IMG/VR virus record: IMGVR_UViG_3300044614_002195 | Span: 62,001-126,000 of that record | Length of the DNA stretch: 64,000 bases | Source: a virus | Reading direction: 5' to 3' (one strand) | Part shown: piece by piece, positions 52,110 through 59,472 of the stretch | How positions within the stretch are numbered: the first letter of the stretch is position 1 | Layout of the letters: every line of letters starts with the position of its first letter | Program-made: the position numbers and the translations under genes | Notes under the pieces: model-generated | Seen by the model: only the letters and a program-made list of their open reading frames with translations | What the model was told of the DNA's origin: nothing | Databases searched by the model: none

Positions 52110-52328
52110 ATGCCTGCTGAAAAGTTGGAAAGCATTCCAGAAGAAGGCCTGGAGATACTAAAAAGTCTAACCACATTTTTAGACGACCAGGAGCAAGTCA
52201 AAGTAGAGTTGGCACACATAACCAAAGTGTACAGTGCTCCAGAGATACGAAACATGTATTTGAGTGGAAATTATAACGCAGAGCTGCTAGTGCAGCACTG
52301 TCTACTACATCTGGACGAAAGAAATTAA
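52110..52328 (+). CDS. Small protein with 'NAELL' module, 72 aa
   Basis: Its last 35 residues (AHITKVYSAPEIRNMYLSGN, then YNAELLVQHCLLHL) are clearly related to the C-terminus of the 203-residue protein at 47051. The N-terminal half is a short helix. It lies 1 nt upstream of the Rad50-like gene. Function unknown. Confidence 0.58.
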   Translation: MPAEKLESIPEEGLEILKSLTTFLDDQEQVKVELAHITKVYSAPEIRNMYLSGNYNAELLVQHCLLHLDERN

Positions 52329-52329
52329 C

Positions 52330-54387
52330 ATGGAACTCAAAAAACTAATACTTAAAAACTTCAGGAGTCACAAAAATCTGACTCTTGATTTTAATTCTGG
52401 AGTAACCGGTATTGTTGGCGGCAACGGTACCGGCAAGTCGAGTATTGTCGAAGCTATAATCTTCCTCCTTACGGGGGAGGGTTATGGTAAGACTAAGGCA
52501 GATATGCTTACTGTAGGACAGGTCTCTGGTCATGTGGTTGGGCATATGCTGATAGACGGCAAGGAAGCCATCCTGGAGCGGCACACGGATACCGCAAAGG
52601 TAAACCTTAAATACGATGGCAAGGTTTACAAGAAGAGCAGTGAAGTAAACGAGCTATGGGACCAACTGTTCCAGATCGACAAGCATCTGGTGCAGAATGT
52701 AATTGTCTCAAATCAGGGAGAGATAGCATTACTGTTCAACGGAGACAACAGCACTAAAGAGAAACTCTTCCAGAAGATCTTCATGGTACCTAACACAACC
52801 AAGCTTAGAGATACGGTTTGGAATGGTTATATAAAGACTGCCCCTCCAGAGTACCCTGTAAAGAACTTGGATGAGCTTAAAAACGACCAGCAGCTTCTAG
52901 AGCAGATTATTCTGATGACATCAGAGCAGCTGGCTACGCTGGATGCTCCTAAGCTACAGATTGATTACAACAGGCTTACCTCCCGTAAGACTGAGCTAGA
53001 GAAAGTCATCAGCGACGAGCGGGTATCGTCAGGGCTTAGCGACAAGCTTACTAGTCTTCTAGGTGAGCTGGCAGATATCTCAAGCAAGGTAGTACGTATA
53101 GAAAATAACCTGAGTAACATCAACTATGATGAAATTATAGGGGCTATTGCTGAGATGGACGCAGTAGAGCGCCAGGTAGCCCAGAAGACCAGACTGAGCG
53201 CAGAATTAGCGCAGCTTAAGCAGCCTGCAGTTAATGTTACAAAAGACGAGCTCGATAATCTATCTGCAGACATTGCCCAACAGGAAGGCAAACTTAAGGA
53301 GAAAAGAGATACGCTTGCAGGATTAAACGACAAGCTAAAATCCTACGAGCAGAAGGGTCTGTCTTCTGAGACTACCACATGTCCCACATGCGGCTCAGAG
53401 CTGAAGGATACTGCTCAGGTTATAGCACATATTCAAGCAGAAGTGGATATGGTTATTTTTGAGGGAATTAAACTCAAAGATAAACTGACCGCCCTGCAGA
53501 AGGATAAAGAAATTAAGCAAGAAGAGTACAAACTGGTTGAGGAGTATCAAAAAGCTAGAGATACACTTGATCTTAAGCTAGATGCTATAGGCGAGCTTGA
53601 TTATAATCCAGAAGATCATGGTTTATATAAAATAATAGCAGAGAAATACAAGAACGATAAGTCCACGGTATCAGCGCTAAAGATCACAGAGAGTCAAAAA
53701 CTACAGGATGTTAACAGCGTAAGGTTGGCTATTGCCGCCCAGCGTGTATATGATGGAGCACATCCTGTAGGAGCAGAGGCTGAGCTTAGTGAGGTTGACA
53801 CAAACCTGGCATCTGTATCCCGAGGTATACAAGCAGCCAAACAGCTAGAGATAGACCTGGCTGTAAAGACACAAGAGCTTAAAACTCGCCTAGAAGATAT
53901 TAGGGAAAATCAGGAGTATATTGAAAAGAATAAAAAGCGTGAAGAGTATACAAGTACCCTAGACGCTATTTATGACATTTTCCATCCTTCCAAATTTCCA
54001 AGAGCCTTGATCCAAACCTACAGTTCTACTGTAACTGAGTATATGAATGAGGTATTGGCTTCATTTGATTTCCCATACACAGCCAAAGTAAACGAAACTT
54101 TCGGAATTGATATATTCAACGAAGAAGGTTTACAGCTGCCTGCTGTATCAGGCGGTCAGCAGGTTATGGTCGGCTTTAGCTTACGTCTAGCGCTACATAA
54201 CATGTTCGTAGGAGCATTCCCGTTCATGATTGTGGACGAGGGCAGCTATGGACTGAACGCAGAAAACAGCAAGAAATACTTCGAGATTATTCGAAGCCTG
54301 AACAAAACAAGCAAGTTCAAACAGGTGATCGTCATCGACCATCACCCTGAGTTGAGCGATTACGTAGACAACACTATTAACTTATGA
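52330..54387 (+). CDS. SbcC/Rad50-like ATPase (gp46 type)
   Basis: This 685-residue SMC-like ATPase has Walker A GGNGTGKSS at residues 30-38, long coiled coils on both sides of a zinc hook CPTC (C351, C354), the ABC signature VSGGQQ near residue 607, and Walker B FMIVDEGSYGLN near 635. It should pair with the SbcD-like nuclease encoded at 41521; such pairs process DNA ends in phage recombination-dependent replication. The coiled coils are of phage gp46 length, much shorter than cellular SbcC. Its stop overlaps the next ATG (ATGA). Confidence 0.92.
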   Translation: MELKKLILKNFRSHKNLTLDFNSGVTGIVGGNGTGKSSIVEAIIFLLTGEGYGKTKADMLTVGQVSGHVVGHMLIDGKEAILERHTDTAKVNLKYDGKVYKKSSEVNELWDQLFQIDKHLVQNVIVSNQGEIALLFNGDNSTKEKLFQKIFMVPNTTKLRDTVWNGYIKTAPPEYPVKNLDELKNDQQLLEQIILMTSEQLATLDAPKLQIDYNRLTSRKTELEKVISDERVSSGLSDKLTSLLGELADISSKVVRIENNLSNINYDEIIGAIAEMDAVERQVAQKTRLSAELAQLKQPAVNVTKDELDNLSADIAQQEGKLKEKRDTLAGLNDKLKSYEQKGLSSETTTCPTCGSELKDTAQVIAHIQAEVDMVIFEGIKLKDKLTALQKDKEIKQEEYKLVEEYQKARDTLDLKLDAIGELDYNPEDHGLYKIIAEKYKNDKSTVSALKITESQKLQDVNSVRLAIAAQRVYDGAHPVGAEAELSEVDTNLASVSRGIQAAKQLEIDLAVKTQELKTRLEDIRENQEYIEKNKKREEYTSTLDAIYDIFHPSKFPRALIQTYSSTVTEYMNEVLASFDFPYTAKVNETFGIDIFNEEGLQLPAVSGGQQVMVGFSLRLALHNMFVGAFPFMIVDEGSYGLNAENSKKYFEIIRSLNKTSKFKQVIVIDHHPELSDYVDNTINL

Positions 54388-54482
54388 GTACGAGAACACA
54401 AACAAGAACAAGAAGCGTCACCAGAGGAAACGTAACGATTCGTAAAACAGTAACAATCAGTAGAACAGTAAAGCGTAAATAA
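54384..54482 (+). CDS. Cationic Thr/Arg-rich micropeptide, 32 aa
   Basis: An open frame from ATG 54384 (ATGA overlap with the ATPase stop) ends at TAA 54482, which itself overlaps the next ATG (TAATG). Nine of 32 residues are Thr and ten are Arg or Lys (TRTQTRTRSVTRG, then TIRKTVTISRTVKRK); there are no acidic residues. The tight coupling on both sides supports translation. It may bind nucleic acid; function unknown. Confidence 0.55.
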   Translation: MSTRTQTRTRSVTRGNVTIRKTVTISRTVKRK

Positions 54483-54703
54483 TGAGTGATACTAAAAGAC
54501 CCTGGACAATAACTATGGATAAAACCAGAATGACTGAGCCACCGCCGCTAGGTCCTGGTTTCTCTATAGATGAGGCTGAAATTGCAGACTCGATGAGTAT
54601 AACGTTTTCAGCCTTTAATGATCCTGGTGACGATTACACTATCTTCAATTTACACGCTAAAGATGGCTCAGTTGTAGCAACAAGAAAAATTAACGGATAT
54701 TAA
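54482..54703 (+). CDS. Small protein, 73 aa
   Basis: No family recognised. It has a Pro-rich middle (MTEPPPLGPGFSIDEAEIAD) and a strand-rich end. It overlaps the previous stop codon as TAATG. Confidence 0.5.
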   Translation: MSDTKRPWTITMDKTRMTEPPPLGPGFSIDEAEIADSMSITFSAFNDPGDDYTIFNLHAKDGSVVATRKINGY

Positions 54704-54705
54704 GC

Positions 54706-54861
54706 ATGAAACATATAACTGACGAGATTGACAAAGCAATAGCTGAATTGCTAGTCTCTACCAAAAATAACGCAAAGCAGATAGCGAAAAAGACGCTGCT
54801 TAAAGTACTAGCGGATTCTCCGCCAAAAAGCAGTAAAAAGAAAAAGCACAAGCTTATCTAG
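54706..54861 (+). CDS. Small basic-tailed protein, 51 aa
   Basis: An open frame from ATG 54706 to TAG 54861. A helix (ITDEIDKAIAELLVSTKNNA) is followed by a Lys-rich tail (PPKSSKKKKHKL) resembling histone H1-like tails. It starts 2 nt after the previous stop, and the next gene starts 4 nt after its own. It is probably a DNA-associated small protein. Confidence 0.55.
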   Translation: MKHITDEIDKAIAELLVSTKNNAKQIAKKTLLKVLADSPPKSSKKKKHKLI

Positions 54862-54865
54862 TAGC

Positions 54866-56323
54866 ATGAACATAAAGATCGTTCGATTTGATGGCGGGCT
54901 AAAAATAAACCCATGTCCTGCATACGTTTCAAAGTTTCTCAAGTATCATCATAGAGAAATGAAGAGTATTGGGTACCAGCGGCAATGCGTGTTTGTTGAA
55001 AAATTACTATACGCTACAGATCAGGACGGCTCTATATATACGCTACCAGGTTTTTATCACAGCCTGGTAGCGTTAATAGGTAAGCAGATGGATACTGTAG
55101 AGACGGAAGATCTCAGGACACCCATGCCTGACCCTGATTGGGCTAGCGTTAAAAAGATAAAGCTTAGAGACTACCAAAAAGAACCCACCTTAGATCTGAT
55201 ATTCAAAGGAATGGAAGACAGTGGGGTAATTAATGCTACTGGGGGGTTTGGGAAGACACACATCCAAGCTATCACTTACGCAGCGTGGAATGGTCTGAAT
55301 ACAATTCTAGCCATACCTCTAAAGCAGGTGGTCCTGCAGACGTATGAAAAGTTTAAGCAATTTTTCCCTGATAAACATATAGGTATAGTTGGCGACGGTA
55401 AACATGATATAAGTAATGATATTACTATAACTACGTTTAGGTCTTTACCCAGCTGCGCACTAGAGAAATGTCAATTGCTTCTAGTTGATGAAATGCAGTC
55501 TGCAGGTCAAGAGACTTTTCAAAACGCGCTAAAACAAATGAAGCCTTACAGGGTGTTCGGCTTTTCAGCTACCACGGAAGGTATATTCAACAACACAGAC
55601 AAGCTGTTAAAGGGCCTGTTTGGTGATGACCTGATATACTTCCCATACGAGGACGCTGAGGAGGCCGGCGCGGTTGTGCCTGGTATGGTGTACATGGTCA
55701 ACATGCCTGAAGACTTATTTATTGAAAATTATAATAATTTTGAAAGCAAGTTAAAGTACGGAATTAAAAGGTGTGATAAGCGCAACGAGATCATAGGACG
55801 AGTATGCTCCTTGATTCCAAAAGAGTGGCAGACTATTGTATTTATTGATCATGTTAAAGATCATCTGATTCCTATGTACAAGTATATGCCTAAAGAGACA
55901 AAATACCTGCATAGGGAGACCAGCAAGAAAAACGTAGGCGCGTTTGCACTGACGCCGAAGCAGCAAAATAAAACAATCGAAGAATTCAGTAATAACGAGT
56001 TTCAAACATTGATAGCTAGCGATGCGTTTAGAGCAGGTGTAGATATTCCTAACTGTCGTGTAGTCATTCAGGCTAGCGGCGGAAGCAGTAAAGTAGAAGT
56101 ATTGCAGGAAGCTTACAGGGGAAGCCGAATACTTACGAAAGAACAGCGTGATAAATTTGGTCTTTCAGAAAAAACGCATTTTGTGCTTGTAGATTTTATG
56201 GACAACCATGATCCTACACTAGAGGCAATGGCGAAAAAGCGGAAAAAGTATTATGAAGAGCAAGGATGGACAATCACTACAGTTGATCGCCCCGAAGACA
56301 TAACATGGAATAGACAAAAATAA
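54866..56323 (+). CDS. SF2 helicase, UvsW-like
   Basis: This 485-residue protein has the superfamily 2 motifs: a conserved LRDYQKE (Q-like) region near residue 103, Walker A ATGGFGKTH at about 121-129, LLVDEMQSAG (DExQ/H box) near 207 and FSATTEG (motif III). The C-terminal helicase half contains FQTLIASDAFRAGVDIP and QEAYRGSRI (motif VI). UvsW-type helicases branch-migrate recombination intermediates and help origin control. No other domain is visible. The start has GCATG, not SD-led. Confidence 0.87.
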   Translation: MNIKIVRFDGGLKINPCPAYVSKFLKYHHREMKSIGYQRQCVFVEKLLYATDQDGSIYTLPGFYHSLVALIGKQMDTVETEDLRTPMPDPDWASVKKIKLRDYQKEPTLDLIFKGMEDSGVINATGGFGKTHIQAITYAAWNGLNTILAIPLKQVVLQTYEKFKQFFPDKHIGIVGDGKHDISNDITITTFRSLPSCALEKCQLLLVDEMQSAGQETFQNALKQMKPYRVFGFSATTEGIFNNTDKLLKGLFGDDLIYFPYEDAEEAGAVVPGMVYMVNMPEDLFIENYNNFESKLKYGIKRCDKRNEIIGRVCSLIPKEWQTIVFIDHVKDHLIPMYKYMPKETKYLHRETSKKNVGAFALTPKQQNKTIEEFSNNEFQTLIASDAFRAGVDIPNCRVVIQASGGSSKVEVLQEAYRGSRILTKEQRDKFGLSEKTHFVLVDFMDNHDPTLEAMAKKRKKYYEEQGWTITTVDRPEDITWNRQK

Positions 56324-56344
56324 CGTATGAATGGAGTATGAGAT

Positions 56345-56617
56345 ATGACATACGAAGAAAAAAATAAACTACAGCGTGAAAAAGACATAGAGCGCGTAAA
56401 GGAAGCGCTTATTGTACTGCAGGCTTATTGGCTAGAAAGACCATATCTTAGGCTAGGTCAGCTAGTTATGAACGCCTTTCATGTTCTGCCGGAATACACT
56501 AAAAATCCTGAACCTGAAACTGCTGATGTGTTCTATTTACCGGACAATAGGCTGCTGGAAGGTTTATCCAAACTAGTAGAACAAGAACGTGAATCAAAGA
56601 GTAAAAGAACTACTTAA
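56345..56617 (+). CDS. Small conserved-type phage protein, 90 aa
   Basis: The pattern YWLERPYLRLGQLVMNAF followed by FYLPDNRLLEGL ('p.lRLGQLi.na......fYi.d..Ll.gL') is familiar from short phage proteins of unknown function. It overlaps the primase gene by 29 nt, which suggests coupling to the replication operon. A 21-nt gap before it holds no feature. Confidence 0.6.
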   Translation: MTYEEKNKLQREKDIERVKEALIVLQAYWLERPYLRLGQLVMNAFHVLPEYTKNPEPETADVFYLPDNRLLEGLSKLVEQERESKSKRTT

Positions 56618-57521
56618 GCTAAAGTTCGGAAAAGTAAAAAGCGTGTCGGGAGGCAGTTATAGAATTGCTTGCCCGACATGCGATCCGAAGAACAGCAAGA
56701 AGATGAAGAGGTACATCAACCCTGGATGGACCCAGAGTAGGTGTTTTATCTGTGAAGAGGCTATCCCTATACAAGAACTCCTTGGTGAAAATATAGTACT
56801 AGAAAGGGCTACGGAAAACGAAGAAGAGACCGAGTATAAGTATGCCAAGATATTGCCGTACGAAAGTGCTGTAAAGCTCAGTGACATGAGTAAGGCTTCG
56901 CCCGTAATAGATTTCTTTTATAAAGACTATCTATTTAACTTTGCGTATTACGACAGTCTAGGTATCAGATACATTCCAGCCGGCTGCGGTAAAAATATCA
57001 GTTTCGATAGCGGGTTTACAGTTAACACTAGCGAAAGCTTGTTCTTTCCTGTATTTGCTAAAGATAACTCGTATGCAGGCTGGCAGTTAAGATTTATACC
57101 TGGTACATGGAATGGAGACAGATTCCAATTCATGCGATACATGCACCTGTTTCCGAAGGGTAACTATTTATTCAACTATGCTGTTGCTAAGCAGTATAAA
57201 GATGTAGTAGTTGTGGAGGGAGTAAAAAAAGCATTGAAACTTGGTAACGCTGTAGCTACTTTGGGTAAAGGTATATCGATAGCTCAAAAGCAGCTAATCC
57301 AAGAGTGGAAAACAATAACGCTAATACTAGACGGAGAAGATAATACGCAGGAGCTTGCTAGAGAAATTCAATCAGAGTTTATCAGCAACGGTAGAAAATG
57401 CGTGAATATTGATCTTAGAGACTATGGCTTTGAATCACCTGACGACGCAACATCCGAGCAGCTTCAGTATATTATTCAGAAAGAACATGAACGACAAAGA
57501 CCCAGATCCTCAGTTGGTTAA
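56589..57521 (+). CDS. DNA primase (zinc finger plus Toprim)
   Basis: This 310-residue protein has a zinc finger (C28-x2-C31 in ACPTCDP and C52-x2-C55 in RCFICE). A linker follows, then a Toprim domain with VVVVEGVKKALKLG near residue 206 (catalytic Glu) and LILDGEDNTQ near 247 (DxD-like). It makes RNA primers on the lagging strand with the DnaB-like helicase encoded two genes later. The start is GTG at 56589, inside the previous gene; the next in-frame ATG would cut into the zinc finger, so GTG is the best start. Confidence 0.87.
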   Translation: MNQRVKELLKLKFGKVKSVSGGSYRIACPTCDPKNSKKMKRYINPGWTQSRCFICEEAIPIQELLGENIVLERATENEEETEYKYAKILPYESAVKLSDMSKASPVIDFFYKDYLFNFAYYDSLGIRYIPAGCGKNISFDSGFTVNTSESLFFPVFAKDNSYAGWQLRFIPGTWNGDRFQFMRYMHLFPKGNYLFNYAVAKQYKDVVVVEGVKKALKLGNAVATLGKGISIAQKQLIQEWKTITLILDGEDNTQELAREIQSEFISNGRKCVNIDLRDYGFESPDDATSEQLQYIIQKEHERQRPRSSVG

Positions 57522-58050
57522 TGATCTTATTTTCTACTATGAAGAAAAAAAGAGAATAAGTACAAAACACTTCAAGTACATCCCAAGCGACAAGTACGAC
57601 AAATACTTCAAGGAAGCTGCGGTGTTGTGTGAGCAGCTCAGCCTGCATCCCGCTCAATTCGTACAGCATATGTATGACAGAATGCATGATAAGAAAAACT
57701 TCTTTTCTCCTATGCATTTACGGGGGCAGGGAGTTATACAGTACGTACAAGGATTAGCCGACACTTCTACCACCTACGAAGTAAGTATCACTAACGCCAC
57801 ATTAAGCTATGCTGACGTGTGGGCGCAGCAATTGAACCTTGCTATGAGGTTTATTCGTAGAGGAGAACCTGTAGAGGATGTGCTGCTGGACTCTGGTCTA
57901 AAATTCTTTGCATGGTTTAGAATTCTAGCCACACCGGATAGAAGTGCAGCAATTATTGATAAGTACAAAAAAATAGCTAAGAAAGAGTTAACACCTGAGT
58001 TAACAAAATTCATAAAAGAGGAAAAACTAGATATAGACAGACTATTATGA
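57487..58050 (+). CDS. Protein between primase and helicase, 187 aa
   Basis: No family recognised. ATG 57487 (MNDKDPDPQLVNDLIFYYEE) is preferred to an upstream ATG at 57409 that would overlap the primase by over 100 nt. It is helical and rich in Lys, Asp and Tyr. It is ATGA-coupled to the helicase gene, so it may be a helicase loader or primase-helicase partner (inference from position). Confidence 0.58.
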   Translation: MNDKDPDPQLVNDLIFYYEEKKRISTKHFKYIPSDKYDKYFKEAAVLCEQLSLHPAQFVQHMYDRMHDKKNFFSPMHLRGQGVIQYVQGLADTSTTYEVSITNATLSYADVWAQQLNLAMRFIRRGEPVEDVLLDSGLKFFAWFRILATPDRSAAIIDKYKKIAKKELTPELTKFIKEEKLDIDRLL

Positions 58051-59462
58051 GCGATATTTACAACGACGCAGATTACATAGAGCTAACAATCAAAAGCCTA
58101 TTCAGAGACAGGCAGGTTTTACAGAAAGCCATAGACCTGAAAGTCACTCCTTCAGACTTTGGAACGCTGAATATCTATAATGCTTTTGCTGACACTGCAC
58201 TAAGCATAGGCGCTTCTGGTCCTGGTCCGATAGGTCAGCAGTTATGCTTGTCCTATCTAAAAACAAAGCTCAAACAGTATAATATTCTTAACACGGATAT
58301 GGATACAGTTATGGACTTCTGTGAGTTTGTGTACAACGAAGAAGTTCTAAATAGTGAGTATATTCTTAAGAACTTCGCAGACTTCATAAAGTTTAGAAGA
58401 TACCAGACACTTAAGGCGGACAAGAGCGCTACGCCCGAGCTACTCGTGCAAGAGGCCACCAAGTTGGTTTCTGACATCAATTTACAGGACAGTGCAGGTG
58501 TAGTTAGAGCGTTTGACCCGTTTGAGAATCTTGTTCTGGTAGAGCATAAAGAAAGTTTAATGACAGGATTTCCTGCAGTAGATGCTGCAGCCAGAGGACT
58601 CAATTACCAGGAATTTGGGTTAATTCTAGGGCATAGCGGCTCTGGCAAAACGGCGATGGCTGTGTACTCAGCTATACAAAACGCTAAAGATAATAGAAAA
58701 GTATTATACTTATCTCTGGAAGAGCCTGCTGAAAATATTTGCTGTCGCTTGTACAGTAACATTTTCAGGATACCTTATACAGACCTACACAAAGGGTCTG
58801 TACTTATGCAGCATGATCTGCGTGAGTCTTTTCAAAATATGTGCGAAAGAGACAAGGTTGCTCTTAAGAATCTAAAAATACACGATTTGAGAGATGTCAC
58901 GCCTATCACCTGTGGATATATCCAGAACTATTTGGATAAGCTATATGCAGATACAGGATATCATCCTGACCTAGTGTACATAGACCAGCTAGACTATCTG
59001 ACTACATCTGAAAAATATGATGCCGAATGGCAGAAATATGGTAAGGTGTCGTTTGAGGTGGATGACTTATCTAATCATCTTATAGGTGGAAAACATATGT
59101 TCAGCGTATGGCTACTTCACCAGGCTAGCGGTAAGATGACAAAGAGATTCAGTAATGCGGAGATTTCAGGGTTTAAAGGTGTAATCAAGCCTACCGATAT
59201 GGCGCTGGCTATAGGTAGAGATTCTTCCCAGGATCAGACCGTGAGTATTTTTTCATTGAAGTCTAGACATGCTAAGAATTTTCAGTTTGATTATCTGGCT
59301 GAGCTTGAATTCATGAACTTTGAGCAGCTAGATAAAGCCGCACAAGACAGAGCTGAAGAAGAGAAGAAGGATAAGAAAAAACTGAATAAAGGTAACTTCG
59401 AAAACATTCCCAGGAAAGCCGCACTACTGCCTCCAGCTGGAACAGGATTCATGGCTTCATAA
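58047..59462 (+). CDS. Replicative DNA helicase, DnaB-like
   Basis: This 471-residue protein has a helical N-terminal domain and a RecA-like ATPase. Walker A is GHSGSGKTAM at about residue 195, followed by LYLSLEEPAENICCRL (the usual 'fSlEM...q...R' region). Walker B is LVYIDQLDYL near 309, and a late motif DMALAIGRDSSQ follows. DnaB-type hexamers unwind DNA at the fork. The C-terminal 40 residues are charged, with a basic/acidic linker (KKDKKKLNKGNFEN). It overlaps the previous gene by ATGA. Confidence 0.9.
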   Translation: MSDIYNDADYIELTIKSLFRDRQVLQKAIDLKVTPSDFGTLNIYNAFADTALSIGASGPGPIGQQLCLSYLKTKLKQYNILNTDMDTVMDFCEFVYNEEVLNSEYILKNFADFIKFRRYQTLKADKSATPELLVQEATKLVSDINLQDSAGVVRAFDPFENLVLVEHKESLMTGFPAVDAAARGLNYQEFGLILGHSGSGKTAMAVYSAIQNAKDNRKVLYLSLEEPAENICCRLYSNIFRIPYTDLHKGSVLMQHDLRESFQNMCERDKVALKNLKIHDLRDVTPITCGYIQNYLDKLYADTGYHPDLVYIDQLDYLTTSEKYDAEWQKYGKVSFEVDDLSNHLIGGKHMFSVWLLHQASGKMTKRFSNAEISGFKGVIKPTDMALAIGRDSSQDQTVSIFSLKSRHAKNFQFDYLAELEFMNFEQLDKAAQDRAEEEKKDKKKLNKGNFENIPRKAALLPPAGTGFMAS

Positions 59463-59472
59463 CAATATAAAA

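Noticed and set aside
56324-56344. Short open frame before the 90-residue gene
   Set aside because: Only four codons (ATG AAT GGA GTA then stop); no support for translation.
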